Source: Gammaproteobacteria bacterium (lineage in GTDB: Bacteria; Pseudomonadota; Gammaproteobacteria; Legionellales; Legionellaceae). Taken from it: 64,000 nt of DNA. The translations under genes and the position numbers were made by a program. Where the stretch lies: the NCBI GenBank assembly GCA_030147635.1, contig JASBUZ010000053.1:1-64000 (forward strand), written 5' to 3'. Below, one piece after another: positions 47,990-57,653 of this stretch. The notes below the pieces were generated by a model. It was given only the letters and a program-made list of their open reading frames with translations. It ran no database searches and was not told the DNA's origin. Position 1 is the first letter of the stretch. Every line of letters begins with the position of its first letter.

Positions 47990-49359
47990 CTCCAGACCGC
48001 TTGAAACCCTGCTAGCTGCGCATAGTTGCGCCCCCAAGCATCTACAGTCACACTCGATGTTGGATTAAATACCTGTGTTTTGTGTATAGGTGTCTTCCCC
48101 GCTCCCCAAAGATAAACATAAGCTAAATCAAAACCAATAGTCTTTCTAGGTTGATAGTGCAATCCAACAGCTGCCGCCCATCTATCAATGTCTGGTAGGC
48201 GCGCATCACGCTCAGCATTCACGGTTGGTGTTTGGTCGTAACCACCTCCAACACGTAAAGTCCATTGCGGATTAAAGTCATAAAGCGCACCCAGTGCAAA
48301 GCGCCAAGCATTTCGATAGTCTTGTTTCGCTAAAACGGTAATTGGTGCTTGAATCCCCTCATCCACATCAAAACCTGCTACATCATCCAGCACCGTATTT
48401 TTAAACACACTCCAACCTGTAAACACCACTGAGCCCATGAACGCAAAATTCTCGGTCATATCTTGATAAAAGCTCAAGGTGGTAATGTTAGGCAGCCTAA
48501 TGTCATTGCTATTTAAAGTCCCTAGCTCGTACACAGCTGAGATGCTATCTAAACTTGGATCTGCCAAGCGTCCTGTGAGGGTACTTGTCCCCTCAAACAT
48601 GTGGTCAACAGCTGACTGAAAGTTAAGCCCAATACGCGTATGCTCATCATTGAACATGGCAAGCAGTCCCCCATGGAAACCGATGCCGAACGAAGTACCT
48701 ACATTTTCACTTCGTGAGTCAAGGGTTGTTGGAGTCACCAAGCCACCAATAGACTGAAGATATTGCAGTGCTGCAGGAGAACCTGCAACCGCATTAAAAG
48801 TCACTCGCGCCCATTGCAAATCAAGCCCCACACCAAGCGCTAAGTGATCAGTAATATAACCACCTATTTCAGGAGAGACATCAAGGGTTAACAGTTCTGT
48901 TAACGTCCCTGCATAACGAAGGGGAGAGTTCCCACCCCAATTGGTAGAGAGCCCGAAAGGCGTCACAATACTCAATCCAAAGACTGCACGCTCACCGAGT
49001 GGATGTGCCAAGTGTAACGCTGGAACCACAGCACTTCTTCCACCATTTAAGGTATCGAAAGACTGTATATAAGGGGGTACGCCATCCGTTTCGTAAGTAC
49101 TGGTTCCTGTAAGAGTCGTATTTGGAAAAACACCAACGCCACTGAAGACAATTTCATCTTCTGGCATTAAAACGAGGCCCGCTGGGTTATACCAACCAAT
49201 CGATGCATCAGGTGCTTGAGCTGCTGAACCCGCAGCAAATACACCCAGTTCCGACACGCTGCCCTCGGTATACAGCGAAAAACCACCTGCAAACGCATGA
49301 TGACTAAAACTCGTCAGTAAAACAGCAGCTTGAATAAGTTGTTTTGGCATGCGTCCCAT
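47977..49359 (-). CDS. fadL: FadL-family outer-membrane fatty acid transporter
   Basis: A 460-residue protein with signal peptide (about 24 residues, ending HAFA) and a mature start GGFSLYTEGSVSELGVFAAG, resembling the FadL plug (NAF/NPA: SIGWYNPAGL). The rest is a beta-barrel with alternating strands and GLSIVTPFGLSTNWGG, LDVSPEIGGYITDHLALGVGLD, and an aromatic-ended final strand. It would let long-chain fatty acids or other hydrophobic compounds cross the outer membrane. The ATG at 49359 follows AGGAG by 6 bases. It converges with fadD and the small exported protein. Confidence 0.92.
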   Translation of the reverse strand: MGRMPKQLIQAAVLLTSFSHHAFAGGFSLYTEGSVSELGVFAAGSAAQAPDASIGWYNPAGLVLMPEDEIVFSGVGVFPNTTLTGTSTYETDGVPPYIQSFDTLNGGRSAVVPALHLAHPLGERAVFGLSIVTPFGLSTNWGGNSPLRYAGTLTELLTLDVSPEIGGYITDHLALGVGLDLQWARVTFNAVAGSPAALQYLQSIGGLVTPTTLDSRSENVGTSFGIGFHGGLLAMFNDEHTRIGLNFQSAVDHMFEGTSTLTGRLADPSLDSISAVYELGTLNSNDIRLPNITTLSFYQDMTENFAFMGSVVFTGWSVFKNTVLDDVAGFDVDEGIQAPITVLAKQDYRNAWRFALGALYDFNPQWTLRVGGGYDQTPTVNAERDARLPDIDRWAAAVGLHYQPRKTIGFDLAYVYLWGAGKTPIHKTQVFNPTSSVTVDAWGRNYAQLAGFQAVWRPLD

Positions 49360-49466
49360 CTACATCTCCTAATCCCTGCGTCAATCTGTATGATATGGTC
49401 TCAATAGAGGCCCATCATCATACAATAAGCACTTACAAAAGCAAGTCTGACACCAAGATATTTCAC

Positions 49467-49494
49467 TTGACCTGCGATGTTCATTTAATATACA
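49467..49494 (+). promoter_or_regulatory. Putative promoter of the lipase-like gene
   Basis: -35 TTGACC (49467-49472) and -10 TATACA (49489-49494), 16 bases apart, 45 bases before the ATG at 49539; TACAAT two bases further gives 18. Confidence 0.55.
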
Positions 49495-49538
49495 ATCAGT
49501 CCTCGTTTTATTTTACTCCGTATAAAAAGGGCAGGTAT

Positions 49539-50879
49539 ATGGCGATCACAGAAAAAAACAGCATCACTTTTCCAGAAGAACTTTCATACGCACTGAGTTT
49601 ATTACAAGAAAGATGGTTTATGTCGCCTAACCTACTATCTGACTACCTGGGTGAACAACTGATAGAGCAAGCCATTTTACCTGCTGTCGAAAAAGAAATT
49701 GAAAAGCGTTCAGTAGCAGACTACGGAGCACCCAAAACACACACGCTAGAGCTCTCAGAAAATAACGGACGACAAAGCCTCAAGGTTACTGCTCCTGGCT
49801 CTAACAAATATAACCTTTATTTTGGGGGCAATGCACAAGACGTACTTGAACCTCGGTTTGTACAATACACCATCCAGAAAGAACCACAGCAAAACCATAT
49901 CTTTGAGAATTATCCAGGTATTGGTGACGGACGACAACTCACTCATTTGAGCCCTTTGTTTGAATCTGGATACCAAAAAGTCAAGGAACTTATCAAAGAG
50001 GGTGTCAAACCAGAAGATATTACCTTGTGTGGACTTTCATTAGGTGGTGGCGTTGCTGCCGAAATCGGTCGAAGATTGCAACAAGAAGGCATTCGCGTCA
50101 ACCTGAAGTTACATGCAACCTTCGCAAGTTTAAGCGCGATTCCTGCCCCTTTAATAGAGAGCAAACTAAAAGAGCATTCTGAATTGGGCAAAAAATATGA
50201 ACGCCTAATACCGCTAGGCAGTGCTGTTGTCTCTTGCTCATTGCTGGGCCTCTCTCTCGGTACCGGTATTGCAGGACTTATCACCTCAGTTGGCGTATTA
50301 ACTGCCAGCTTAATTGCAAGTGTCGGTTACTACACCAGTCTATTACTTTCTATGGTGCCAGGTCTGGAGCTGCCTGCAAAGCTATTAAACGAACTATTCT
50401 CAGGCTTAGCAAACATCATTAACACCTGCGTCAATTATGTTGCAAGCACAGTGGGCGCACTAGTTGGTTTAGTCAGTGGATTGACGACCGGGCTTATTGG
50501 CGCAGTCCTTGGTAGCTTCCTCTCGCTACAACTTCTTTATACAGATAAGCCTGTGAGTGTACCACTTGATTTTGCTGCTCGCTGTTTTTTGAATACCACG
50601 ACAGGTGAGATGAACTCAACAAGAAACATACAATACATACTCGACCAGGAAAAACATGGACACATTGAAATCAAGCACTCTAAAAGGGATGAAGTGATTT
50701 ATCCTAAAGCATCTCTCAATTCTGGGCTTGGCCTCTCTGACGACCGAAACCGTCCAGAAAGGAAAGGTGGCTTTGGTAAAAACTTTTTGTCGATGTGGGC
50801 TAAGGAGGGTGAGCATAATGATCCGATTGAAGACAGACATATCGACCATACATTAACCTACATTGGGCCCGCGGCTTAA
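49539..50879 (+). CDS. Lipase-like alpha/beta-hydrolase with internal membrane segments, unknown function
   Basis: A 446-residue protein. A Gly-x-Ser-x-Gly elbow occurs in DITLCGLSLGGGVAAEIGRRL (Ser near residue 166), typical of alpha/beta-hydrolases, but Asp and His of the triad are not certain. After it, residues about 222-334 are a long Gly/Ala/Leu-rich hydrophobic stretch made of several helices (GSAVVSCSLLGLSLGTGIAG and following), which could insert in a membrane. A hydrophilic end follows. There is no signal peptide. The ATG at 49539 follows AGGGCAGG. It is flanked by its own promoter and by lysC-lysA. Such a design resembles lipase-like effectors of Legionella, but no specific match is claimed. 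Confidence 0.72.
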   Translation: MAITEKNSITFPEELSYALSLLQERWFMSPNLLSDYLGEQLIEQAILPAVEKEIEKRSVADYGAPKTHTLELSENNGRQSLKVTAPGSNKYNLYFGGNAQDVLEPRFVQYTIQKEPQQNHIFENYPGIGDGRQLTHLSPLFESGYQKVKELIKEGVKPEDITLCGLSLGGGVAAEIGRRLQQEGIRVNLKLHATFASLSAIPAPLIESKLKEHSELGKKYERLIPLGSAVVSCSLLGLSLGTGIAGLITSVGVLTASLIASVGYYTSLLLSMVPGLELPAKLLNELFSGLANIINTCVNYVASTVGALVGLVSGLTTGLIGAVLGSFLSLQLLYTDKPVSVPLDFAARCFLNTTTGEMNSTRNIQYILDQEKHGHIEIKHSKRDEVIYPKASLNSGLGLSDDRNRPERKGGFGKNFLSMWAKEGEHNDPIEDRHIDHTLTYIGPAA

Positions 50880-50944
50880 ACTGTAGCTTGCTCCAAAACA
50901 CACCACATGATAAGGTTCCTTAGTTTTTCTCAAGGGCCTTATCC

Positions 50945-53512
50945 ATGCGGCAAGTTATCATTAAATTTGGTGGGACCAGTGTTTCTTCACGAGAAACTTG
51001 GGAACACATCAAAACCATCACCGAAAACCATATTCAAAAAGGCGTGCAACCCATTATCGTATGCTCAGCATTGTCACAAGCTTCCAATAAGCTTGACCAA
51101 ATGACCAGTGCCGCCCTACTGGATAAGCATCACAACTTGCATGCAGACCTCACAGCAGGCTATCACGAGCTTGCCAAAGCGCTTGAGGTCGACCCCAAAC
51201 ACATTGAAGCGGACTTAGCGAAGCTTAAACAGTGGCTCACAGGGATTGCTCTGCTGAACGAAGCACCTGCCAAAACACGCGCACAAATCATGAGTTTAGG
51301 TGAGCTGATGCTCACACGTCTTGGACATATCTTTTTAGAGCAAAATGAAATTGATTGTGGCTGGTTTGATGCAAGAGAAGCACTTAAAACCAAACCCATT
51401 TTTGGGGGCGATGAAGTCAATTTCTTAAACGCTTTTTGTCCTGGCGATAAAAACCCAGACTTGGCTTATCGATTAGCAAACACCGGTAAAAAAGCCATCA
51501 TCACCCAAGGCTTTATTGCCTCTAACGGCGCTGGAGAAACGGTTTTATTAGGACGTGGTGGCTCTGATACATCTGCAGCTCTCTTAGCTGCAAGCCTGGA
51601 TGCGGATGCTTGTGAGATTTGGACCGATGTGCCTGGCATTTATACCGCCAACCCACATCAAATGCCACATGCCCGCTTGCTAAAGCAATTAAACTACAAC
51701 GAAGCGCAAGAGATTGCCTCGATGGGTGCAAAAGTACTCCATCCGCCTTGCATTCCACCAGTAAGACGCGCCAATATTCCACTGTTTGTAAAATACACCA
51801 GAATGCCAGAACATACTGGCACGCGTATTACCCAAGAAAGTGATGATACAGCGCCGCCCATCAAATCCATTCAGTTGAAGCACAGCATCACTCTAATTTC
51901 AATTGATACACTCACCATGTGGCAACAAGTCGGCTTCTTATCGGATGTATTTGAAATCTTCAAGCAACATGAGTTTTCAGTCGATTTACTCTCGTCTTCT
52001 GAGTTTAACGTGACTGTCTCGCTCGATAGCAATGGTTTGAGTCGCCCAAGAAAAGCGCTCGATGCCCTGCTCATTGATTTAAATAAGCTCGGGCGCGCAA
52101 AAATTATTGAGCCTTGTAGTGCTGTTAGTCTGGTCGGACATCATATTCGTACAGTACTCCCTCAATTAGGACCTGCACTCGAAGTCTTTGAAGCCAAGCA
52201 GATTTACCTGATGTCACTTGCATCCAACGACTTAAACCTCACATTTGTAGTCGATGAGTCACAAGCAAATAAGCTTACCCAACAATTGCATAGTTTGCTG
52301 ATTGAGAATAATCCGCAAAGCTTTTATTACTCAAAAAGTTGGCAAGAACAATTTGGGGAACCAGTGAAAAGACAAGCCCCTTGGTGGGAAAGCTCGCGCG
52401 AAGCGTTGCTTTCCATGGCAAGTGAAAAAGCACCATGCTACGTCTATCACGCGCCAACCATTGATGCACAAACCGATAAGTTGCTGGGACTTAAAAACGT
52501 GGATGGGTTGTTTTATGCCATCAAAGCCAATGCAAATGCTGATATTTTAAAAATCATTGAAGCCAAAGGGATTGGGTTTGAGTGTGTGTCTATTGAAGAG
52601 TTACAGCACGTTTTGAATCTCTTCCCAAATATCGAGACAGACCGCTTACTGTTTACACCAAACTTTGCACCCAAAGCAGAGTATGAATTTGCTTTGTCGT
52701 TGGGATGTCATGTGACCATCGATAGCTTATATCCTCTTGAGCATTGGCCTGAACTCTTTTCAAACCACAACATCTTATTGCGTATCGACCCAGGCAGTGG
52801 TGCCGGTCACCATAAATATGTCTGCACCGGTGGTAATGAGTCTAAATTTGGTATTCCAAGGGAGTCTGTTGCAAAAGCAGCAGAATTTACCAAAGCTCAT
52901 AATATTCGGGTCATTGGTTTACATGCCCACTCAGGCAGCGGTATTTTATCCCCTGAACTTTGGAAAGAAACCGCTTTAATGCTCATGGATGAAGCTGAGC
53001 AATTTCCTGAAGTTCGCGTACTTAATCTGGGGGGAGGCCTTGGGATTGTCGATAAACCAAGTCAACATCCGCTCGACATGCAAGCCTTTGATGCCTCACT
53101 TGAAGCCGTGAAATCGAAAGATGCTAAGTTTTCATTTTGGCTTGAGCCAGGACGCTTTTTTGTGGCTGAAAGTGGCGTTATCTTGGCCCATGTTACCCAG
53201 TGTAAAACCAAAGGGCGTGTGCGCTTTATTGGCATTGAAACTGGCATGAATTCGCTCATTCGACCAATGCTTTACGGTGCTTATCATGAAATTGCCAACT
53301 TAAGTCGCCTGGCTGAAGAGAAAATTGGTTTTGCGCATATTGTGGGCCCTATTTGTGAGTCAGCGGACACCTTAGGTTACGACCGACTGCTCCCTGAAAC
53401 CAGCGAGGGTGATGTCATGTTGATTGCAAACACGGGTGCCTATGGTTATTGCATGAGCTCTTCTTATAACTTAAGAGCTCCTGCAAAAGAACTGATACTT
53501 GAGGCATGCTGA
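50945..53512 (+). CDS. lysC-lysA: Fused aspartate kinase / diaminopimelate decarboxylase
   Basis: An 855-residue bifunctional enzyme. The first ~450 residues are aspartokinase: IIKFGGTSVSSRETW, LLGRGGSDTSAALLAASL, EIWTDVPGIYTANP, MGAKVLHPPC, then two ACT-like segments (including KQHEFSVDLLSSSEFNVTVS). From about 490 the diaminopimelate decarboxylase follows: PLP Lys in LFYAIKANANADI near 527, LHAHSGSG, LNLGGGLGI, WLEPGRFFVAESG, GPICESADTLGYDR and NTGAYGYCMSS. It thus joins the first and last steps of lysine synthesis, as known in some gammaproteobacteria such as Xanthomonas and Legionella. Lysine or DAP feedback through the ACT part would control both. It overlaps the next gene by 7 bases. 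Confidence 0.95.
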   Translation: MRQVIIKFGGTSVSSRETWEHIKTITENHIQKGVQPIIVCSALSQASNKLDQMTSAALLDKHHNLHADLTAGYHELAKALEVDPKHIEADLAKLKQWLTGIALLNEAPAKTRAQIMSLGELMLTRLGHIFLEQNEIDCGWFDAREALKTKPIFGGDEVNFLNAFCPGDKNPDLAYRLANTGKKAIITQGFIASNGAGETVLLGRGGSDTSAALLAASLDADACEIWTDVPGIYTANPHQMPHARLLKQLNYNEAQEIASMGAKVLHPPCIPPVRRANIPLFVKYTRMPEHTGTRITQESDDTAPPIKSIQLKHSITLISIDTLTMWQQVGFLSDVFEIFKQHEFSVDLLSSSEFNVTVSLDSNGLSRPRKALDALLIDLNKLGRAKIIEPCSAVSLVGHHIRTVLPQLGPALEVFEAKQIYLMSLASNDLNLTFVVDESQANKLTQQLHSLLIENNPQSFYYSKSWQEQFGEPVKRQAPWWESSREALLSMASEKAPCYVYHAPTIDAQTDKLLGLKNVDGLFYAIKANANADILKIIEAKGIGFECVSIEELQHVLNLFPNIETDRLLFTPNFAPKAEYEFALSLGCHVTIDSLYPLEHWPELFSNHNILLRIDPGSGAGHHKYVCTGGNESKFGIPRESVAKAAEFTKAHNIRVIGLHAHSGSGILSPELWKETALMLMDEAEQFPEVRVLNLGGGLGIVDKPSQHPLDMQAFDASLEAVKSKDAKFSFWLEPGRFFVAESGVILAHVTQCKTKGRVRFIGIETGMNSLIRPMLYGAYHEIANLSRLAEEKIGFAHIVGPICESADTLGYDRLLPETSEGDVMLIANTGAYGYCMSSSYNLRAPAKELILEAC

Positions 53513-56500
53513 GCGATAATCACGCACGCATTGAGGCGATTGACCCTCGCATATCTGCTATTGTTCAAGCGCCGGCAGGCTCAGGTAAAACTGAGATTTT
53601 AACCCGGCGCTTTCTGAACCTTCTGCTGACCGTTGAAGCACCCGAGCAAGTGGTGGCCCTCACGTTTACACGTAAGGCTGCCCATGAGATGCAAGCCCGT
53701 ATCTTAAAAACCTTAGAAGTACATGAAGCGGTACTTGCACACGATAAAGCGCTCGATTGGAACCTATTAGAAAATCCCAATCGCTTACGGATCACAACAC
53801 TGGATTCACTTTGTCAAAGCATCACATATGCCATGCCTTTACAAGACAAGCATGTCCCTTTTGCAACAGTCACAGATACGCCTTCAAAACTCTACTGGAA
53901 AGCTGCCCGCGCATGCGTCAACCATGCCTTAGAAAACGCCGAATATGAAACCTCAATTAGCGTATTACTCGAGCACTTAGATAATCGCCTCGATAGCTTA
54001 CTGAGTCTACTGGTTGAGCAACTCGCAAAACGCGATCAATGGCTCTCTCTAGTTTATCAAGCACGCTTGCAAGATAAATTACACCTTGAAGAGGCACTCA
54101 GCCGTATTGAAGCACATGCTATCGCGCAATTTAAAGAAGCATTACCCGATGAGTTAGTCGCTCCGCTGATTGAGCTCTCGCAAAAAACAGCCACGATTGA
54201 AAATCGTCCAGAATCCCCAAGGTACATATTAAGTGCTTGGGAGAGTTTAGATGAGTTAAATGGTGAAATCACCGCCGCACTCGCCTCTTTACTACTGACC
54301 TCACAAAAAAAACTCAGAAAATCGTTTGATCACCATGTAGGGCTGAAGCGCGAACTCTGTGAGCCCGAAGTTTATAAAACCCTCAAAGCTGAAAGCAGAG
54401 CTTTGCTAGAAGCCTTGCAAGAAACCCCTGGCTTTCTGGATGCCCTGCTTCGTGTACGTGCCCTACCAGAGCCCAGATACCCTATCGAGCAATGGGCACC
54501 GCTACAAGCTCTACTGACACTCCTGCCCTTATTGGCAGGCCATTTGCATTTGGTTTTTCAATCGATGCAGTCTACTGACTTTACGGGTGTCACGCACCAA
54601 GCACTGGATGCACTTGGGCTTGAGGATGAGCCTACCGACTTAGCTTTGTATCTCGACTACAGCATCAAGCACTTATTGGTAGATGAGTTTCAAGATACTT
54701 CGATGCAACAATTTGAGCTCATCACGCGCCTCACGCGCGGCTTTGAGATAGGCGATGGGCGCAGCTTATTTGTCGTAGGCGACCCGATGCAATCCATTTA
54801 TCGTTTTCGCGCTGCCGAAGTCGGACTATTTTTAAAAGCCCAGCAGCAAGGCATTGGCCAAGTTAAACTCAAGCCCCTTTATCTGGAGTCAAACTTTCGC
54901 TCCAACGCACGCCTAGTGCATTGGATAAACCAGCAGTTTTCTGACATTTTTCCAAGTTTTGACAGCCTTGAGTCAGGTGCTGTTTCTTTTCATGCAGCAG
55001 CGGCCACCAAGGATTTAGATGAAAGCTGTACTGAAACGCACATCAAAGCATTTGAGTGTGAGAGTACTGCGTCTGAGGCAACAGCAGTTGCTGAGCTTAG
55101 TGAAAATTTACTAGCGAAGTATCCTGATGAGAGCCTTGCCATTTTAGTACGTGCACGCAGCCAGCTGCCGGCAATTACCCAAGCGCTCGATGCACGAGGG
55201 CTCACCTACCAAGGTCTCGATACAGATTTAACAGCAAGCCTGCCTCATGTCCAGGATATTTGGTCCATTACAAAAGCCCTGTTGATGCCCGCAGACCGGC
55301 TTGCTTGGCTCTCTCTTTTACGAAGCCCTTGGTGTGGACTCGAGCTCAAAGATTTACACTTGATTGCATCGCATGCCCCAAAAGATGCGATTCCGTCAGC
55401 ACTTGCCGATGAAGTCTGTCTCAATAAATTATCTCAAACAGGACAAGCCCGAATTCGCTTTGTCTACGCAGCACTAAAAAAAGCGCTAGACAGTCGTCAT
55501 CAAGACACTTTGGTCACCTGGATCATGAGCACATTAAAAGCGCTCCACCTGGATGCGATTTTAACGCCTGAAGAGATGACAGAGCTTGAGCCCTTCTGGG
55601 ATAAGCTGGAGCAATTCGAACAAGACGGTACGCTCTCAGAGATTGCACTCTTCGAAGAAGAACTGTATCAGGTTTACACGAAAAAATCACAGTCCGCACC
55701 CTTACAACTGATGACCATTCACAAGTCTAAAGGCCTTGAATTTGATTCTGTTATTTTACCAGGCCTCGGTAAGCGCCCACCAGCTCAAAGCAAACCTCTT
55801 TTGCGCTGGCTAACCCTTCCATCGGATAATGCAGAAAACTTGGTGCTAATCTCGCCACTCAATGCAGCATATCACGAGAAAAACGTGTTATACGACTATT
55901 TAGGAGCCGTTGATGCTGAGAAAAGCAAATACGAGCAAGAACGTCTCTTTTATGTCGCAGCGACCCGCGCTAAAAAACGACTGTATCTTTTTGATCACAG
56001 CACGCGTATTTCACAAAACACGTTTCGAGAGAGCCTAAACGACTATCCTTTTGCTCCAATTCAGGCAGAACAGTCTGCAGAAATATTCACGCATGAATAT
56101 CCTAAAAGAACATATCTGCCAGATAGCTTTTATGCACCTCTTAAAAGACCAGAGCAAACGGGGCAACTTAACCCGCCATCAACGCTTCCCGAACTTGACC
56201 CAAAACGCGCCCTTGGCATTATCACTCATGAACTACTCGAGTGGATTTGTACTTATCATCCCAGAACAGTTGATGAAGTGCCTTGGCACCTCGCGAGCCC
56301 AGCACTAGAAGCCTTAGATGTGCCACAAGCCGAACTTAAAGAGCTTGAAGCGCAAATCAAAACTTGGATTGGCAATCTATTCGAGCATCCTCGTGGTCAA
56401 TGGATCATTCAAAAGCATCAGCAAGAGCATAACGAATACGAATTATTAGTGTTTGAAAATGAACGCGTCAACACGCGCATCATTGATAGAATGTTTGAAG

Positions 56501-56742
56501 ACCGAGGAATCCTTTGGATTATTGACTTTAAAACGGGACAAAATACCCAAGAGAGCCACCACAGTCATACCAAGCAACTCAACCGCTATGCTCAGTATAT
56601 GGTAGAACATACGAAACTTTCCATTCACTGTGGGGTGTACTATCTAGAATCTGCTGACTGGGTAGAATGGGTATGGAAGGCTCGAAGTAGCGTATCTGAA
56701 GAGCCAAAATGTGCTACAATAGACGCCTCCTTTAGTCTCTAG
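53506..56742 (+). CDS. AddA/RecB-like UvrD-family helicase with C-terminal nuclease
   Basis: A 1078-residue enzyme of double-strand break processing. Helicase motifs: IVQAPAGSGKTEILTRRFL (Walker A near 24-29), VALTFTRKAAHEMQAR, LLVDEFQDTSMQQFEL (near 390), VVGDPMQSIYRFRAAE, ESNFRSNARLV, MTIHKSKGLEFDSVIL and FYVAATRAKKRLYLF. The C-terminal PD-(D/E)XK nuclease begins with GIITHELLEWI and has IIDRMFEDRGILWIIDFKTG (near 995-1010). Such proteins normally pair with an AddB-like subunit, often encoded just upstream; here lysC-lysA occupies that place. Start ATG at 53506 overlaps its stop. Confidence 0.9.
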   Translation: MLSDNHARIEAIDPRISAIVQAPAGSGKTEILTRRFLNLLLTVEAPEQVVALTFTRKAAHEMQARILKTLEVHEAVLAHDKALDWNLLENPNRLRITTLDSLCQSITYAMPLQDKHVPFATVTDTPSKLYWKAARACVNHALENAEYETSISVLLEHLDNRLDSLLSLLVEQLAKRDQWLSLVYQARLQDKLHLEEALSRIEAHAIAQFKEALPDELVAPLIELSQKTATIENRPESPRYILSAWESLDELNGEITAALASLLLTSQKKLRKSFDHHVGLKRELCEPEVYKTLKAESRALLEALQETPGFLDALLRVRALPEPRYPIEQWAPLQALLTLLPLLAGHLHLVFQSMQSTDFTGVTHQALDALGLEDEPTDLALYLDYSIKHLLVDEFQDTSMQQFELITRLTRGFEIGDGRSLFVVGDPMQSIYRFRAAEVGLFLKAQQQGIGQVKLKPLYLESNFRSNARLVHWINQQFSDIFPSFDSLESGAVSFHAAAATKDLDESCTETHIKAFECESTASEATAVAELSENLLAKYPDESLAILVRARSQLPAITQALDARGLTYQGLDTDLTASLPHVQDIWSITKALLMPADRLAWLSLLRSPWCGLELKDLHLIASHAPKDAIPSALADEVCLNKLSQTGQARIRFVYAALKKALDSRHQDTLVTWIMSTLKALHLDAILTPEEMTELEPFWDKLEQFEQDGTLSEIALFEEELYQVYTKKSQSAPLQLMTIHKSKGLEFDSVILPGLGKRPPAQSKPLLRWLTLPSDNAENLVLISPLNAAYHEKNVLYDYLGAVDAEKSKYEQERLFYVAATRAKKRLYLFDHSTRISQNTFRESLNDYPFAPIQAEQSAEIFTHEYPKRTYLPDSFYAPLKRPEQTGQLNPPSTLPELDPKRALGIITHELLEWICTYHPRTVDEVPWHLASPALEALDVPQAELKELEAQIKTWIGNLFEHPRGQWIIQKHQQEHNEYELLVFENERVNTRIIDRMFEDRGILWIIDFKTGQNTQESHHSHTKQLNRYAQYMVEHTKLSIHCGVYYLESADWVEWVWKARSSVSEEPKCATIDASFSL

Positions 56743-56751
56743 TGTAAAATT

Positions 56752-57591
56752 ATGAGTATACAGCCACACCTCACCCAGCTTCCTGGCAAGCAACTGCGCG
56801 GCATTAAAAACACCATTGCTATTGGCTCAGGCAAAGGTGGTGTTGGTAAATCGACGGTCACCGTCAACCTTGCAGCCTCACTTACCAAAGCAGGATTTCG
56901 AGTCGGTATTTTAGATGCAGACATTTACGGCCCAAGTATCCCACAACTCCTGGGTGCCAAAGGCCCTGTACAATGCCAAGGCGATAAATACCTTCCTATT
57001 CAAGCACATGGTATTCAAGCGATGTCCATTGGCTACTTAACTGAGCAAGCCATGCCTCTCATTTGGCGTGGACCGATGCTTGCTAAGTCTATGATTCAGT
57101 TACTCGATGCTACTTTGTGGGATAATTTGGATTATTTGCTCATTGACTTACCCCCAGGTACTGGTGACATCCAACTCAGCCTAGTGCAAAAAATTCCGCT
57201 CACTGGTGCAATTATTGTGACCACCCCCCAAACCGTTGCCACAGCAGATGCAGAAAAAGCACTAATGATGTTCCAAAAAACAAATATCCATGTATTGGGT
57301 TTGATTGAAAATATGGCTGAACACATTTGTACGCAATGCGGCCATCATAGTACGTTGTTTGGTTCAGGTGGAGCCAAGAAACTTGCCGAAGCACACCAAT
57401 GCACACTGCTCGGTCAACTCCCCTTGCATGCCCAAATTAGAGAAAATGCAGATGACGGTATCTTGTCAGCGTTTACGGATAACCCAACCATTGCGCGAGC
57501 ATTTGAGGAAATTGCAACGGCAACCCATCAGGCGCTAAGCACTCGCCCACTGAACTACGCGGATAAGTTCCCGCCCATCACAGTGGAGTAG
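56752..57591 (+). CDS. apbC: Mrp/ApbC family iron-sulfur carrier ATPase
   Basis: A 279-residue P-loop ATPase that carries and transfers Fe-S clusters. The deviant Walker A is IGSGKGGVGKSTVTVNLAA (25-34 region). DADIYGPSIPQLLG, DLPPGTGDIQLSL, TTPQTVATADAEKALMMF and ENMAEHICTQCGHHS, with the CxxC near 193-196, follow. It lacks the N-terminal MIP18-like domain of longer Mrp proteins. It starts 9 bases after the helicase-nuclease gene; a TACAAT in the end of that gene (near 56715) may be a -10 box. Confidence 0.94.
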   Translation: MSIQPHLTQLPGKQLRGIKNTIAIGSGKGGVGKSTVTVNLAASLTKAGFRVGILDADIYGPSIPQLLGAKGPVQCQGDKYLPIQAHGIQAMSIGYLTEQAMPLIWRGPMLAKSMIQLLDATLWDNLDYLLIDLPPGTGDIQLSLVQKIPLTGAIIVTTPQTVATADAEKALMMFQKTNIHVLGLIENMAEHICTQCGHHSTLFGSGGAKKLAEAHQCTLLGQLPLHAQIRENADDGILSAFTDNPTIARAFEEIATATHQALSTRPLNYADKFPPITVE

Positions 57592-57653
57592 CCTTAGTAC
57601 TTTTTTTTATGCTATACATTAAGTTAAGGCCTGCTTTAACGACTTAAATTTTC

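Noticed and set aside
47981-48004. Perfect 11-bp inverted repeat as plus-strand terminator of the small exported gene
   Set aside because: No T-run follows on the plus strand, and it lies within fadL codons; the minus-strand terminator at 47965-47989 explains the site better.
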